A stretch of DNA of 64,000 bases from Chromatiales bacterium (lineage in GTDB: Bacteria; Pseudomonadota; Gammaproteobacteria; Chromatiales; Chromatiaceae). The DNA lies in the NCBI GenBank assembly GCA_028280505.1, contig JANQLO010000038.1, forward strand, positions 1 to 64,000. Direction: 5' to 3'. The notes beneath the pieces are model-generated. The model was given only the letters and a program-made list of their open reading frames with translations. It ran no database searches and had not been told where the DNA came from. The position numbers and the translations under genes were made by a program. Within the stretch, counting starts at the first letter, position 1. Every line of letters begins with the position of its first letter. Shown here one piece after another: positions 8,762 through 16,920 of this stretch.

Positions 8762-9369
8762 GGACACGAACATCGCAATGTTACCGGGCCGAATTGGCCC
8801 GCCCGAAAGCAGCATCGCGGGTAAGCGCTGCTCGATAAACGTGCAACACATGCAATCACCCTTAACCGATGGGTCATCCTTTACTCAACGCAAGTGTAGC
8901 GCATGCATCGTAACAACATAGCTACACCGGTACCGGGGCATTCTCGCCACGTGTGCAGCCCGGGTATCGTGTATGCAACGGCCGGATACCTGAAGGCGCC
9001 TCCAACAATGCATGAGCCTGTCTCTCGGGCGTCCATAAACCTCATAACGCTTTTGTTACAGTGATTTGATTCCGGTATCGAGTCTGTAGCGTAAACGGAA
9101 AAATCGAGGTTAACGGCGAATAGCACGCATATTAGACGTTAACTATGAGGTAACTCATTAACTAAGAACAAAGTTCTTTGTTTCGAATAGGCAACTCCTA
9201 TGCGAAACATAGTTTTTTAGTCTTCGACTAATTCAGCAACCCGCCTAGACTTCTTGTTACGCGACGAACGCTTTCGTCCATAAAAAGAATTAAATCCGCG
9301 GCAATGACCCTGGCATGGGGCGGTGTTCCAGAATCAACCGCTCGCAACTCATAGAGGAGGCTACGACTA
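8762..9369. other. Long upstream region of the thiocyanate hydrolase operon
   Basis: 608 bp with no supported gene. The right half (about 9130-9235) is AT-rich and full of small inverted repeats, described separately. A GAGGAGG ribosome-binding site at about 9354-9360 serves scnB. Confidence 0.6.
9138..9231 (+). promoter_or_regulatory. Hairpin-rich leader upstream of scnB, possible attenuator
   Basis: Successive inverted repeats are seen: 9138-9162; 9167-9182 (AACAAAG-TT-CTTTGTT); 9180-9208 (GTTTCG and ATAGG on the left arm, CCTAT and CGAAAC on the right, one mismatch); and 9217-9231 (TTAGTC-TTC-GACTAA). The 9180-9208 hairpin is followed four bases later by six T residues, like a terminator, and it overlaps the 9167-9182 hairpin by three bases so the two cannot both form fully. 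Transcription attenuation of scn is an inference. Confidence 0.4.
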
Positions 9370-9801
9370 ATGTCATCGAACATCAGGCAGAAAGTGATGC
9401 GGCATTTGGAGCTATGCGGTCAAGTTCAGCCCGCACTGCATGAAGAGACGCACGCACCGGCACCCGATCAAATCGACAATGCGCATTTTCGCGCCTACAC
9501 GCGTATGTCGCACGATGTCGGCGGAGAGCCGGACGTTCCCATTGTTTGGGAAGAGAAAGAAGAAGAAGTATGGGAACACAACACGTTTGTGACCTGTGAG
9601 GTCCTTGCGTGGCGCGGCGTGTGGAATGCTGAAGAAAGACGCCGGCGACAAAACGTCGATGTCGGCCAGACGCAGTATCTGGGCCTGCCCTACTACGGTC
9701 GCTGGTTACTGACTGCAGCACGCATCCTCGTGGACAAGCAATACGTCACGTGTTCCGAACTCTCCGACAAGATAGATGAGGTTAGGAAACGCTATGAGTA
9801 A
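9370..9801 (+). CDS. scnB: Thiocyanate hydrolase beta subunit
   Basis: 143 residues, homologous to the N-terminal half of cobalt nitrile hydratase beta subunit. It carries ARMSHDVGGEPDVP-type sequence (here TRMSHDVGGEPDVPI) and WRGVWNAEERRRR, matching ScnB of Thiobacillus thioparus (157 residues). Thiocyanate hydrolase converts thiocyanate to carbonyl sulfide and ammonia in the cytoplasm. The beta subunit forms part of the alpha-beta-gamma protomer and supports the active site in gamma. The gene order B-A-C is the known one. A GAGGAGG site precedes the ATG, and the stop codon overlaps the start of scnA by 8 bp, suggesting translational coupling. Confidence 0.92.
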   Translation: MSSNIRQKVMRHLELCGQVQPALHEETHAPAPDQIDNAHFRAYTRMSHDVGGEPDVPIVWEEKEEEVWEHNTFVTCEVLAWRGVWNAEERRRRQNVDVGQTQYLGLPYYGRWLLTAARILVDKQYVTCSELSDKIDEVRKRYE

Positions 9802-10162
9802 ACCACACTACGATCGAGAGCATCACGCCAAAAAGGCCACCGGGATCGGCGATCCCCAGTGCTTCAAAGGCGAAGCGCCGCCCCCGAAGTTCAAGGTAGG
9901 CGACAAGGTGAGAGTCAAAGACCTGCCCGACATTTTCTACAACCGCGCACAGGTCTATACCCGGGGCGCGCCCGCCGTCGTCGCTGAGCTCGTTTACGAG
10001 AGCCCGGCGGCTGAAGACGAATCCTGGGACAACACGGAAAACGTTACATGGTTCTACAGCGTGATTTTCAAACAGAAGGATTTGTGGCCCGAATACCCCG
10101 ATACGTTTGCTAACGACACGGTGGAAACCGAGTTGCCGGAACGATGGTTGGAGCCCCTATAG
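9794..10162 (+). CDS. scnA: Thiocyanate hydrolase alpha subunit
   Basis: 122 residues, corresponding to the C-terminal half of nitrile hydratase beta subunit. FKVGDKVRVKDLPD and a later TWFYSVIFKQKDLWPE are the SH3-like barrel landmarks. ScnA of T. thioparus has 126 residues. The split of the nitrile hydratase beta chain into ScnB and ScnA is a hallmark of thiocyanate hydrolase. The ATG at 9794 overlaps the end of scnB. A 60 bp gap separates it from scnC. Confidence 0.92.
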   Translation: MSKPHYDREHHAKKATGIGDPQCFKGEAPPPKFKVGDKVRVKDLPDIFYNRAQVYTRGAPAVVAELVYESPAAEDESWDNTENVTWFYSVIFKQKDLWPEYPDTFANDTVETELPERWLEPL

Positions 10163-10222
10163 GCTGCACCGCTCGTTCATCGGACCGCGAAAATTTCAGA
10201 CGTACGAGATGAGGACACTGTT

Positions 10223-10927
10223 ATGACGGATGAACACAAACCACATGCGCCGGCGCCGATGGTCGACGAAGTCAGCGAGTTCGAGGTACTCGAGATTGCC
10301 GTCCGTGAGCTGGCTATCGAAAAAGGGCTGTTCACTGCAGAAGATCACCAGCGCTGGACCGAGTACATGCATACCCTGGGCCCCTTGCCGGCGGCGCGCT
10401 TGGTAGCCAAGGCCTGGCTTGATCCCGAGTACAAAAAGCTGGCGGTCACAGACGGTGTCAAAGCCAGTCTGGAAGTCGGCATAGACTGGGTAAACAGCAT
10501 GCCGACGAAATTCGGTACGCCCAGCGACTACTGCAATCTGCGCGTCCTTGAAGACACGCCGACGCTGCACCACGTTGTCGTTTGTACCCTGTGCTCCTGC
10601 TATCCCCGACCGATCCTTGGGCAATCGCCGGAATGGTACCGGACGCCCAACTACCGTCGTCGCTTGGTTCGCTGGCCGCGCCAGGTGCTTGCCGAGTTTG
10701 GTTTGCAGTTACCCGAGGAGGTAGAGGTCAGAGTCGAAGACTCCAACCAGAAATCCCGCTTCATCGTGTTGCCGGTGCGTCCCGAGGGCACCGAAGGCTG
10801 GACCGAAGATCAGTTGGCCGAAATCGTCACCCGCGATTGCCTGATCGGTGTCGCTTTGCCTCGACCGGGCAAGACGGCAAACGATCCGCGCCCGGTGCGT
10901 CCGGCACTCAAACCGTATCACCACTAG
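10223..10927 (+). CDS. scnC: Thiocyanate hydrolase gamma subunit (cobalt active site)
   Basis: 234 residues, homologous to nitrile hydratase alpha subunit. The metal motif VVCTLCSCYPRPILG is seen at about residues 120-133. C121, C124, S125 and C126 would be the cobalt ligands, with the last two cysteines usually oxidised to sulfinic and sulfenic acids. Thr after the first Cys marks the cobalt rather than the iron (CSLCSC) type. The pocket residues WYRTPNYRRRLVRWPRQVL follow as in ScnC. A dedicated activator gene lies 9 bp downstream and cobalt-transport genes lie 5 kb downstream, which fits the metal need. Confidence 0.94.
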   Translation: MTDEHKPHAPAPMVDEVSEFEVLEIAVRELAIEKGLFTAEDHQRWTEYMHTLGPLPAARLVAKAWLDPEYKKLAVTDGVKASLEVGIDWVNSMPTKFGTPSDYCNLRVLEDTPTLHHVVVCTLCSCYPRPILGQSPEWYRTPNYRRRLVRWPRQVLAEFGLQLPEEVEVRVEDSNQKSRFIVLPVRPEGTEGWTEDQLAEIVTRDCLIGVALPRPGKTANDPRPVRPALKPYHH

Positions 10928-10936
10928 GATTTCGAC

Positions 10937-11389
10937 ATGGCCGAGATAAATCCAGAGTACCTCGATCTCGATGCCGATATGTCCAAGCGCGACATGGATC
11001 AGTCGCCGGTTTTCTTGCTGGAGAAAATTAAACAGGAAGGACGCGTTTGGGGCGATCTTTGCGAACAGTATGGCGTCAAGAACCCCGACCCGCCTTGGCG
11101 GGTTACGTTGGAAGCGACCTGCGACATGCTGGCGGAAAACAATTGCCGAACGTCGGACACCGGCGAAGCGGCACAAACGGCGGAAGCCGAAAAAGATACG
11201 AAAGTGCTGGACGGCATCGAACGCCGATGGGAAGAAGATCATTTGGTGAAAGAGCACTATGCGAACGTTCCCTTCCCTGAGAACCAGCTTCTCGCCTTGG
11301 CTCACACGCTCATTCGTCGAGGCTTAATGGATGAGAACGAGCTTGCCAGAAAAATGAAGGAGGTCGATCAGCGACTCAATATGACCTAA
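10937..11389 (+). CDS. P15K-like thiocyanate hydrolase activator
   Basis: 150 residues, placed directly after scnC (9 bp gap). Position, size and an acidic, helical C-terminal half (YANVPFPENQLLALAHTLIRRGL) match P15K, the protein encoded after scnC in T. thioparus that is needed for cobalt incorporation and cysteine modification. It also resembles the activator fused or linked to cobalt nitrile hydratases. The N-terminal part VFLLEKIKQEGRVWGDLCEQYGV is unlike ScnB, so it is not a subunit duplicate. It acts in the cytoplasm as a metallochaperone or self-subunit-swapping partner, by analogy. Confidence 0.85.
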   Translation: MAEINPEYLDLDADMSKRDMDQSPVFLLEKIKQEGRVWGDLCEQYGVKNPDPPWRVTLEATCDMLAENNCRTSDTGEAAQTAEAEKDTKVLDGIERRWEEDHLVKEHYANVPFPENQLLALAHTLIRRGLMDENELARKMKEVDQRLNMT

Positions 11390-11400
11390 CGCCTATTGAG

Positions 11401-11435
11401 CTCGTCATATACCGATTGCATGAATCGGCGACGAG
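11401..11435 (+). terminator. Nested hairpin after the scn operon
   Basis: CTCGTC at 11401-11406 pairs with GACGAG at 11430-11435, enclosing CCGATT/AATCGG. There is no T run, so it is either a transcript-stabilising hairpin or a weak terminator between scn and the ABC genes. Confidence 0.45.
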
Positions 11436-11454
11436 TTACGAGCTGACATTGCAC

Positions 11455-11541
11455 ATGAAACATACCCTCATAGCCTCTTGCCTTGTTCTGAACGTGTTTA
11501 GCGGACGCATTACGGCTTGGCTGCATCCCATAAGGAGTTAA
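11455..11541 (+). CDS. Possible 28-residue leader peptide before the ABC operon
   Basis: A small frame from ATG 11455 encodes a signal-peptide-like sequence (MKHTLIASCLVLNVFSGRITA and a few more residues). It stops inside the ribosome-binding site of the ABC ATPase, 3 bp before its start. It may be a coupling leader, a remnant of an exported protein, or chance. Confidence 0.25.
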   Translation: MKHTLIASCLVLNVFSGRITAWLHPIRS

Positions 11542-11544
11542 TCG

Positions 11545-12381
11545 ATGTCAATCCGTGGTGTACACCTCGACATTGAGAACCTGATCCATCGTTACACACC
11601 GAAGAGCCCGTTGACCTTCGACGGCGTGCGAATTGAAGCAAAACCGGGCGAATCGCTGGTAATCATCGGTCGGTCCGGATGCGGTAAGTCCACACTGTTG
11701 CATATCATTGCCGGCCTCTTGAAAGCGAGTGGGGGTAAGCTCAGGCTGGACAACGAAGAAGTAAAAGGACCGTCGTCCCGCTGGGTCATGATGTTCCAGG
11801 CCCCCCATCTTTTTCCATGGATGACGGTAGAGCGCAACGTCGGCGTCGGCCTGCATTTCGCGGGCTGGTCGAAAGACAAACTGCGTGATCGCGTCGCCGA
11901 GGCCATCAGTCTCGTCAGCCTCGATGACTATGCGCAAAACAACGTTCAGGATCTTTCCGGCGGGCAGCAACAGCGCGTCGCACTTGCGCGCTCTCTCGTC
12001 ATGGAACCTGAAATGCTGTTGCTGGACGAGCCGTTCTCGGCACTGGACGCCTTTACCCGTGCGGCCCTGCAGCGCGATGTCCGATCCATTTCGAAAGAGT
12101 TGGGCTTCAACCTTGTCATGGTGACTCATGACATAGATGAAGCCGTGTTGATGGCAGATCGCGCGTTGGTTATGGCCGGCTCGCCCGGAAAGATCATGCA
12201 TGATATCAGCGTCGATCTACCCGACCCGAGGAATCGGGAAGATCCTGAAGTTCAGAAGATGCGCAGATACTTGATGGACACCTTCGAAGAAGCAGTAGCA
12301 CTGCAAAAAGGAAATGGCGGTACCCAGACCAAGGTCGGTAGCTTGAGTCGAATGAACGGTATTTCTGAGCCGGCCGGGTAG
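11545..12381 (+). CDS. ABC transporter ATPase, nitrate/sulfonate/taurine type
   Basis: 278 residues. Walker A GRSGCGKS at 42-49, signature LSGGQQQR at 137-144, Walker B MLLLDEP at 157-163 and switch His195 are all present, so it should be active. It belongs to the SsuB/TauB/NrtD group (LFPWMTVERNVG). It energises import through the two permeases encoded downstream. AAGGAG precedes the ATG. Position directly after scnBAC and P15K makes thiocyanate, cyanate or another small anion a reasonable substrate, but that is inference from context. Confidence 0.9.
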   Translation: MSIRGVHLDIENLIHRYTPKSPLTFDGVRIEAKPGESLVIIGRSGCGKSTLLHIIAGLLKASGGKLRLDNEEVKGPSSRWVMMFQAPHLFPWMTVERNVGVGLHFAGWSKDKLRDRVAEAISLVSLDDYAQNNVQDLSGGQQQRVALARSLVMEPEMLLLDEPFSALDAFTRAALQRDVRSISKELGFNLVMVTHDIDEAVLMADRALVMAGSPGKIMHDISVDLPDPRNREDPEVQKMRRYLMDTFEEAVALQKGNGGTQTKVGSLSRMNGISEPAG

Positions 12382-12432
12382 ACCGTAGGGTGTAACCGGC
12401 CGCTGGCGACCCTTAAGGAGGGCTAACCCGTC

Positions 12433-13767
12433 ATGAGTGAGAAAATTCAGCAGACAATCCTTGACGATCCGACAGCCGAATCGTTGATCGCTATGCGCAG
12501 GAAGCACGACGGGATCATCGACGATCCCAATCTGGTCATTGACTACGACCCTTTGTTTTCACACGTACTGGGAACCAGTGTCGACAGGCGCGATTTCCTC
12601 AAGATCGGTGCGGCCGGTATGTTTGCCGGCGCGGTGCCGAGTGCCAAAACATATGCCGCCAAGAAAAAATGGGACCCGGTGGTAAGAATCGGCTACATCC
12701 CCATTACCGATTCCGCGGCATTGTTGATCGCCCACGAACTGGGCTTCTTCAAGGACGAAGGCATCGATTCGGTCAGACCGAAACTGATTCGCGGCTGGTC
12801 ACCCTTGGTCGAAGCATTCGCGTCGCACCAGTTCAATCTGACGCACATGCTGATCCCCATCCCGATCTGGATGCGCTACAACAACAATTACCCCGTCAAG
12901 ATCACCGCATGGGATCACACCAACGGATCGGCCATCCTGGTTGGCAAGGACTCGGGCATCAACTCGCCCAAAGACTTCGGCGGCAAGCAGTTCGCCATCC
13001 CCTATTGGTATTCGATTCATAACATTGTCTCGCAACGCATCATGCGGGATGCCGGCATCACGCCGGTGATCAAACCACAGAGCGCGAAGCTGGCGCCCAA
13101 CGAATGCAACTACGTGGTGCTCGCGCCGCCGGAGATGCCGCCGGCACTGGCCGCCAAGTCGATTGACGGCTATTGCGTCGCGGAGCCTTTCAATGCCTTG
13201 GGCGAGATCAAGGCGGGCGGCAAGGTACTGCGTTTCACCGGCGATGTCTGGAAAGGCCACCCGTGCTGCGTGGTCGTCATGCACGAAGAGAACACCGAGG
13301 ACCCGGAGCGTGCGGCATGGGCACAGGGGGTCCACAACGCCATCGTCAGAGCCCAGCTTCATCTGGCGGCGAATCGGGAAGAGATGGCCGTACTGCTGTC
13401 GCGCAACGGCAAACGCTATCTGCCGTTCCCGAAAGAGGTGGTCAAACGCGCGATGATGTTCTACGACCCGGCGTATTACAACAACCCGTTGGCGATCAAA
13501 CACCCGGAATGGGGTATGGACCGCATCAACTTCCAGGGTTGGCCTTATCGCTCTGCGACAGAGTTGGTCGTGAATGACCTGAAGAACACGCTGGTCACCG
13601 GCGACGACAAGTTCCTCGACGATCTGACGCCCAAGTTCGTTGCCGACGATCTGGTCAACTACGACTACATCAGGAAATCGCTCGAACTCCATCCGGACTG
13701 GAAGAAAGACGCCAGCGTGCCGAAAACGGGTGACCCTTATGTGCGCACGGAGGTCGTCAGACTGTGA
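12433..13767 (+). CDS. ABC transporter substrate-binding protein (NrtA/TauA-like), Tat-exported
   Basis: 444 residues. A twin-arginine motif, DRRDFLK at 51-57, is followed by a short hydrophobic stretch (IGAAGMFAGAVP) and a cleavage region near YAA. The mature part opens with VRIGYIPITDSAALLIAHELGFF, the NMT1/NrtA-type fold that binds nitrate, sulfonates, thiamine precursors or similar. An N-terminal extension of about 50 residues before the Tat motif is unusually long. The stop overlaps the GTG start of the first permease. Folded export via Tat might mean a cofactor or metal-containing ligand, but nothing in the sequence proves it. Confidence 0.88.
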   Translation: MSEKIQQTILDDPTAESLIAMRRKHDGIIDDPNLVIDYDPLFSHVLGTSVDRRDFLKIGAAGMFAGAVPSAKTYAAKKKWDPVVRIGYIPITDSAALLIAHELGFFKDEGIDSVRPKLIRGWSPLVEAFASHQFNLTHMLIPIPIWMRYNNNYPVKITAWDHTNGSAILVGKDSGINSPKDFGGKQFAIPYWYSIHNIVSQRIMRDAGITPVIKPQSAKLAPNECNYVVLAPPEMPPALAAKSIDGYCVAEPFNALGEIKAGGKVLRFTGDVWKGHPCCVVVMHEENTEDPERAAWAQGVHNAIVRAQLHLAANREEMAVLLSRNGKRYLPFPKEVVKRAMMFYDPAYYNNPLAIKHPEWGMDRINFQGWPYRSATELVVNDLKNTLVTGDDKFLDDLTPKFVADDLVNYDYIRKSLELHPDWKKDASVPKTGDPYVRTEVVRL

Positions 13768-14600
13768 GTAACGGCGTCGCACACACCGATGCGATCGCGC
13801 CGGCGGTCAAGACCGGTGAGCTGCATCCCGTGTGGCGGCGCATTTTCAACGGCGTCGTCGGGCTGACCATCCTGTTTGTCCTTTGGTGGCTGGGTGGGTA
13901 CATCCTGTCCGCCAACCCGACGACGGAGAGTTTCGCCGATTTCGGTCCCATCCCGACCTTCCATGCGATTCCGGAACTGTGGGGGGAAGGGAAAATCCAG
14001 AGGGCGATCAGCGCCAGCGGCTACCGCTTGGGCATGGGACTGCTGATCGCATTCATGATCGGTGTACCGCTGGGCATCCTGATGGGACGCAGCAAACGCT
14101 TCCGCGAACTCAGCAATTCGCCGTTTCAGTTCCTGCGCATGGTCAGCCCGTTGTCCTGGATGCCGCTGGCGGTATTGATTTTCATAGCGGCCTGGGATCA
14201 GTCGATTATCTTTCTGATCGCGATAGCGTCGGTCTGGCCCATCGCGTATGCAACGGCGGCCGGCCTGGCAAAGGTTGATCCCGCCTGGTTCAAGGTTGCA
14301 CGAAATCTTGGTGCCAGTCGTTGGCATATGCTGGTGACCATCACTATTCCGGCAATCGCCTTTGACATCTCTACGGGTACGCGTTTGGCACTGGGTGTCG
14401 CGTGGGTCGTCATCGTTCCGGCCGAGCTGTTGGGCGTGACCTCCGGCCTCGGCTACCTGATCAAGGATGCGCGTGAAACCCTTTCCTACAACGAACTCTC
14501 GGCCGCGGTTCTCATCATCGGTCTGATCGGTTGGCTCTTGGACAGCCTTGTCGCGATGATCATCAAGCGCTTCAACTGGCACAAAGGAAACGCAGCGTGA
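13764..14600 (+). CDS. ABC transporter permease 1 (SsuC/TauC-like)
   Basis: 278 residues, BPD_transp_1 family with about six membrane helices. The EAA-loop region GLAKVDPAWFKVARNLGASRW lies at about 170-190. It starts with GTG, which overlaps the binding-protein stop, and GGAGG lies 10 bp upstream. It is closely similar to the next gene over its whole length, including DFGPIP, ASGYRLGMGLLIA and the coupling loop, so the pair arose by duplication. In the membrane it would form a heterodimer with permease 2. Confidence 0.9.
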   Translation: MSNGVAHTDAIAPAVKTGELHPVWRRIFNGVVGLTILFVLWWLGGYILSANPTTESFADFGPIPTFHAIPELWGEGKIQRAISASGYRLGMGLLIAFMIGVPLGILMGRSKRFRELSNSPFQFLRMVSPLSWMPLAVLIFIAAWDQSIIFLIAIASVWPIAYATAAGLAKVDPAWFKVARNLGASRWHMLVTITIPAIAFDISTGTRLALGVAWVVIVPAELLGVTSGLGYLIKDARETLSYNELSAAVLIIGLIGWLLDSLVAMIIKRFNWHKGNAA

Positions 14601-15415
14601 GCGGTGCTACACAGACAATGCAGGCGAACGAGTCGAACACATCGATGATGTTCAAGTCGACAGGTCGGGAGCTGGTCAATTTCGTTGCCGGTTTACTGAT
14701 CCTGTTCGTTGTCTGGTACCTCGGTATCGAGTGGATTGCGTCGGATCCGGACAAGGCCAATTTTGCGGACTTTGGCCCCATACCCGCGTTCAATGCGTTT
14801 CCCTGGCTTTGGGAAGACGGGATCATTCAGGACGCCGTTACCGCCAGTGGATACCGCTTGGGCGTCGGTCTGTTGATCGCCATCGCCATCGGTGTACCGA
14901 TCGGCATCGTCATGGGCACGAGCAAGCGTTTTCGCGAATACAGCAACGCACCGTTTCAATTGATGCGCATGGTCAGTCCGATGTCTTGGGAACCGATTGC
15001 GGTACTGGCATTCGGTCTTGCCGGGGCGACCGTTATCTTCCTGGTCGCGATTGCAGCGGTTTGGCCGATTATTTTCGCGACGGCAGCCGGACTGGCCAAG
15101 GTTGACCCCGCTTGGTTCAAGGTGGCACGTAATCTCGGGGCAAGCCGTTGGCACATGCTGACCCAAATCATTATTCCTGCCATCGCTTACGACGTGTTGA
15201 CCGGCGTCCGGCTGGCTTTGGGGGTCGCTTGGATCGTGCTGGTCCCGGCAGAGTTTCTCGGTGTATCGGAAGGTCTTGGATATGCCGTGCAGGACGCGAA
15301 AGAATCACTGTCTTATGACAGTTTGATGGCGATGATTCTCGTCATCGGAACCGTAGGCTATTTGCTGGACGGCCTTTGCGTGCTGGCGTTGAAACGCTAC
15401 AGCTGGCACAAGTGA
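14597..15415 (+). CDS. ABC transporter permease 2 (SsuC/TauC-like)
   Basis: About 272 residues from a GTG at 14597 that overlaps the stop of permease 1 (GTGA), with AAGGA upstream. It is BPD_transp_1 family with about six helices, and the coupling loop KVDPAWFKVARNLGASRWHML is almost identical to that of permease 1. The two differ mainly in the N-terminal extension and in the helix after MRMVSP (SWEPIAVLAFG against SWMPLAVLIFI). Most SsuC/TauC-type importers use one permease as a homodimer, so two dissimilar copies are a point of note. Confidence 0.9.
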   Translation: MSGATQTMQANESNTSMMFKSTGRELVNFVAGLLILFVVWYLGIEWIASDPDKANFADFGPIPAFNAFPWLWEDGIIQDAVTASGYRLGVGLLIAIAIGVPIGIVMGTSKRFREYSNAPFQLMRMVSPMSWEPIAVLAFGLAGATVIFLVAIAAVWPIIFATAAGLAKVDPAWFKVARNLGASRWHMLTQIIIPAIAYDVLTGVRLALGVAWIVLVPAEFLGVSEGLGYAVQDAKESLSYDSLMAMILVIGTVGYLLDGLCVLALKRYSWHK

Positions 15416-15498
15416 TCATTGTAGCTACGGAAGCGAGCCACTGACCGCATAACAAGAGATCAGGGCAGCCCACTGAAACATTGGAGGAGATGGCAATC

Positions 15499-15687
15499 AT
15501 GCAAAATCACTCTTCGACAGTCCGCCAGGACGTGACGCGTACGCACTCCGTCGCCAAACCATTGCAGCTTGTCAGTGCGTTTGTACTGGGCGGCGTGATC
15601 GTTTATGCCGCCGGATTCTTGAACACGGCGGCCGTTCACAATGCCGCACACGACACCCGACATTCCCAAGGCTTCCCCTGTCACTAA
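15499..15687 (+). CDS. cbtB: CbtB-like cobalt transporter subunit (copy 1)
   Basis: About 62 residues: one membrane helix (LQLVSAFVLGGVIVYAAGF) and a histidine-rich tail ending HNAAHDTRHSQGFPCH, the CbtB signature. CbtB works with CbtA in predicted cobalt uptake, where its tail would bind the ion. The ATG at 15499 was chosen because GGAGGAG at 15483-15489 sits at the right distance and copy 2 starts the same way (MQN). The longer TTG form at 15481 overlaps the ribosome-binding site. Cobalt supply for ScnC is the likely reason for its place here. Confidence 0.88.
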   Translation: MQNHSSTVRQDVTRTHSVAKPLQLVSAFVLGGVIVYAAGFLNTAAVHNAAHDTRHSQGFPCH

Positions 15688-15709
15688 CCACAGCCATGAG
15701 GTGATAGCC

Positions 15710-16498
15710 ATGCTTTTCAGACAAATTGTGTTCTATGCGCTACTCATGGGCCTTTTAGCCGGTGCGGTGGTTACTATCGTACAAACCGTCCAAGTCGTAC
15801 CCATTATTCTGAGCGCGGAAACCTACGAAGGTGCCGAGGAGCCCGCTTTGGCGCCGTTCAAAGCGGAAGGTCATACGCATGGCGGCGGCGAATCCGAAGA
15901 CGCCGACGCATGGGCACCGGCCGACGGCATGGAGCGCACCTTATTCACATTCATATCGAACACAATCACGGCAATGGGATTCGCGCTACTGGTGCTGGTT
16001 GCAATGTTCGCCACACGTAACCTGACAAATAGCGGCAACAACGATTTCAATTGGCGTCACGGCCTCATCTGGGGCGCCGCGGGTTACGCGGTCTTCTGGC
16101 TGGCCCCGGCAATCGGTATGCCACCGGAGATACCCCTCGCGACAACCGCACCGCTTGAAGATCGCCAGTTGTGGTGGGGGTTCGCCGCCATCTGTACCGC
16201 CGCAGGTCTCGCCGGTCTGGCATTCGCCAAGTCGCCGTGGCGCTGGGTATTGGCATTGTTGGTTTTGGTTCCGCACATCGTGGGTGCACCGCATCATGAG
16301 GGCGCCTTGTTTGCGGAGCAACCACCGGAAGCGGCGGCAGCGCTGGAAGCGCTTGCCCAGCAGTTTGTCGGTGCCAGTGCAATCGCGAACGCATCGTTGT
16401 GGATTGTGTTGGGCTTGGTTGGCGTTTGGGCGTTACGACGGATAGTCGTTTCCACGGACAGGAGTACGGATGACGAGGCATTTTCCTCGAGGGTTTAA
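15710..16498 (+). CDS. cbtA: CbtA-like cobalt transporter subunit
   Basis: About 262 residues and five or more predicted membrane helices: FYALLMGLLAGAVVTIVQTVQVVP, the segment around residues 85-105, and WGAAGYAVFWLAPAIGMPPEIP, which is characteristic of CbtA. A periplasmic or cytoplasmic loop with EGHTHGGGESED and a later VPHIVGAPHHEG could bind metal. AGGTGATAGCC precedes the ATG at 15710. In other bacteria cbtAB genes are under cobalamin riboswitches. I see none here, so control is probably shared with the thiocyanate island. Confidence 0.88.
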   Translation: MLFRQIVFYALLMGLLAGAVVTIVQTVQVVPIILSAETYEGAEEPALAPFKAEGHTHGGGESEDADAWAPADGMERTLFTFISNTITAMGFALLVLVAMFATRNLTNSGNNDFNWRHGLIWGAAGYAVFWLAPAIGMPPEIPLATTAPLEDRQLWWGFAAICTAAGLAGLAFAKSPWRWVLALLVLVPHIVGAPHHEGALFAEQPPEAAAALEALAQQFVGASAIANASLWIVLGLVGVWALRRIVVSTDRSTDDEAFSSRV

Positions 16499-16539
16499 CT
16501 CGCAGTCGGTTCAATGCAAAGACAATAGGACAGATGATC

Positions 16540-16734
16540 ATGCAGAACATAAACAATCAGGCGGCCACGCCGCATATCTCCACTCAATCGACGACAATCT
16601 CGAAAACCCTGCAGCTGGCAGCTGCGTTCGTGCTCGGCGGTGTCATCGTTTATGCAGCGGGCTTCGTCAACACCGCAGCCGTGCATAACGCCGCGCACGA
16701 TACGCGACACTCTCAAGGTTTTCCTTGTCACTAG
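16540..16734 (+). CDS. cbtB: CbtB-like cobalt transporter subunit (copy 2)
   Basis: About 64 residues, a second CbtB 41 bp after cbtA. The membrane helix and the tail (AAVHNAAHDTRHSQGFPCH) are almost identical to copy 1, while the first 25 residues differ, so the copies have been kept under selection for the C-terminal part. The start is either ATG 16534 or 16540; the second aligns with copy 1. A cbtB-cbtA-cbtB arrangement is unusual. Confidence 0.85.
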   Translation: MQNINNQAATPHISTQSTTISKTLQLAAAFVLGGVIVYAAGFVNTAAVHNAAHDTRHSQGFPCH

Positions 16735-16749
16735 CGGCGGGTAACTTGA

Positions 16750-16770
16750 CGGTCGTGCCATGCACGACCG
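16750..16770 (+). terminator. Hairpin after the cobalt transport genes
   Basis: A perfect 8 bp stem (CGGTCGTG at 16750-16757 with CACGACCG at 16763-16770) lies 16 bp after the second cbtB. No T run follows, so it may stabilise the transcript end rather than terminate. Confidence 0.45.
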
Positions 16771-16920
16771 CGATTGACGGATTGGGCTACAAACTCGATC
16801 TGTAGTTAATCGAGGTCATGCGAATGAGCCGGGTTGGATTCGACGTTCGATTTCATCCGGCGGCATGAATCAGCGAAGGGTCGCGACATCGGCGGCTCCG
16901 GGTAACTAGAGGATAGTCTA

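Noticed and set aside
8690-8770. Integron attC-like bases (GCCTAAC) inside the inverted-repeat element
   Set aside because: No matching GTTRRRY partner or attC folding was found; the 26 bp inverted ends explain the structure better.
9300-9330. Sigma-54-like TGGCA sequence before scnB
   Set aside because: The GG-N10-GC spacing of a -24/-12 promoter is not met.
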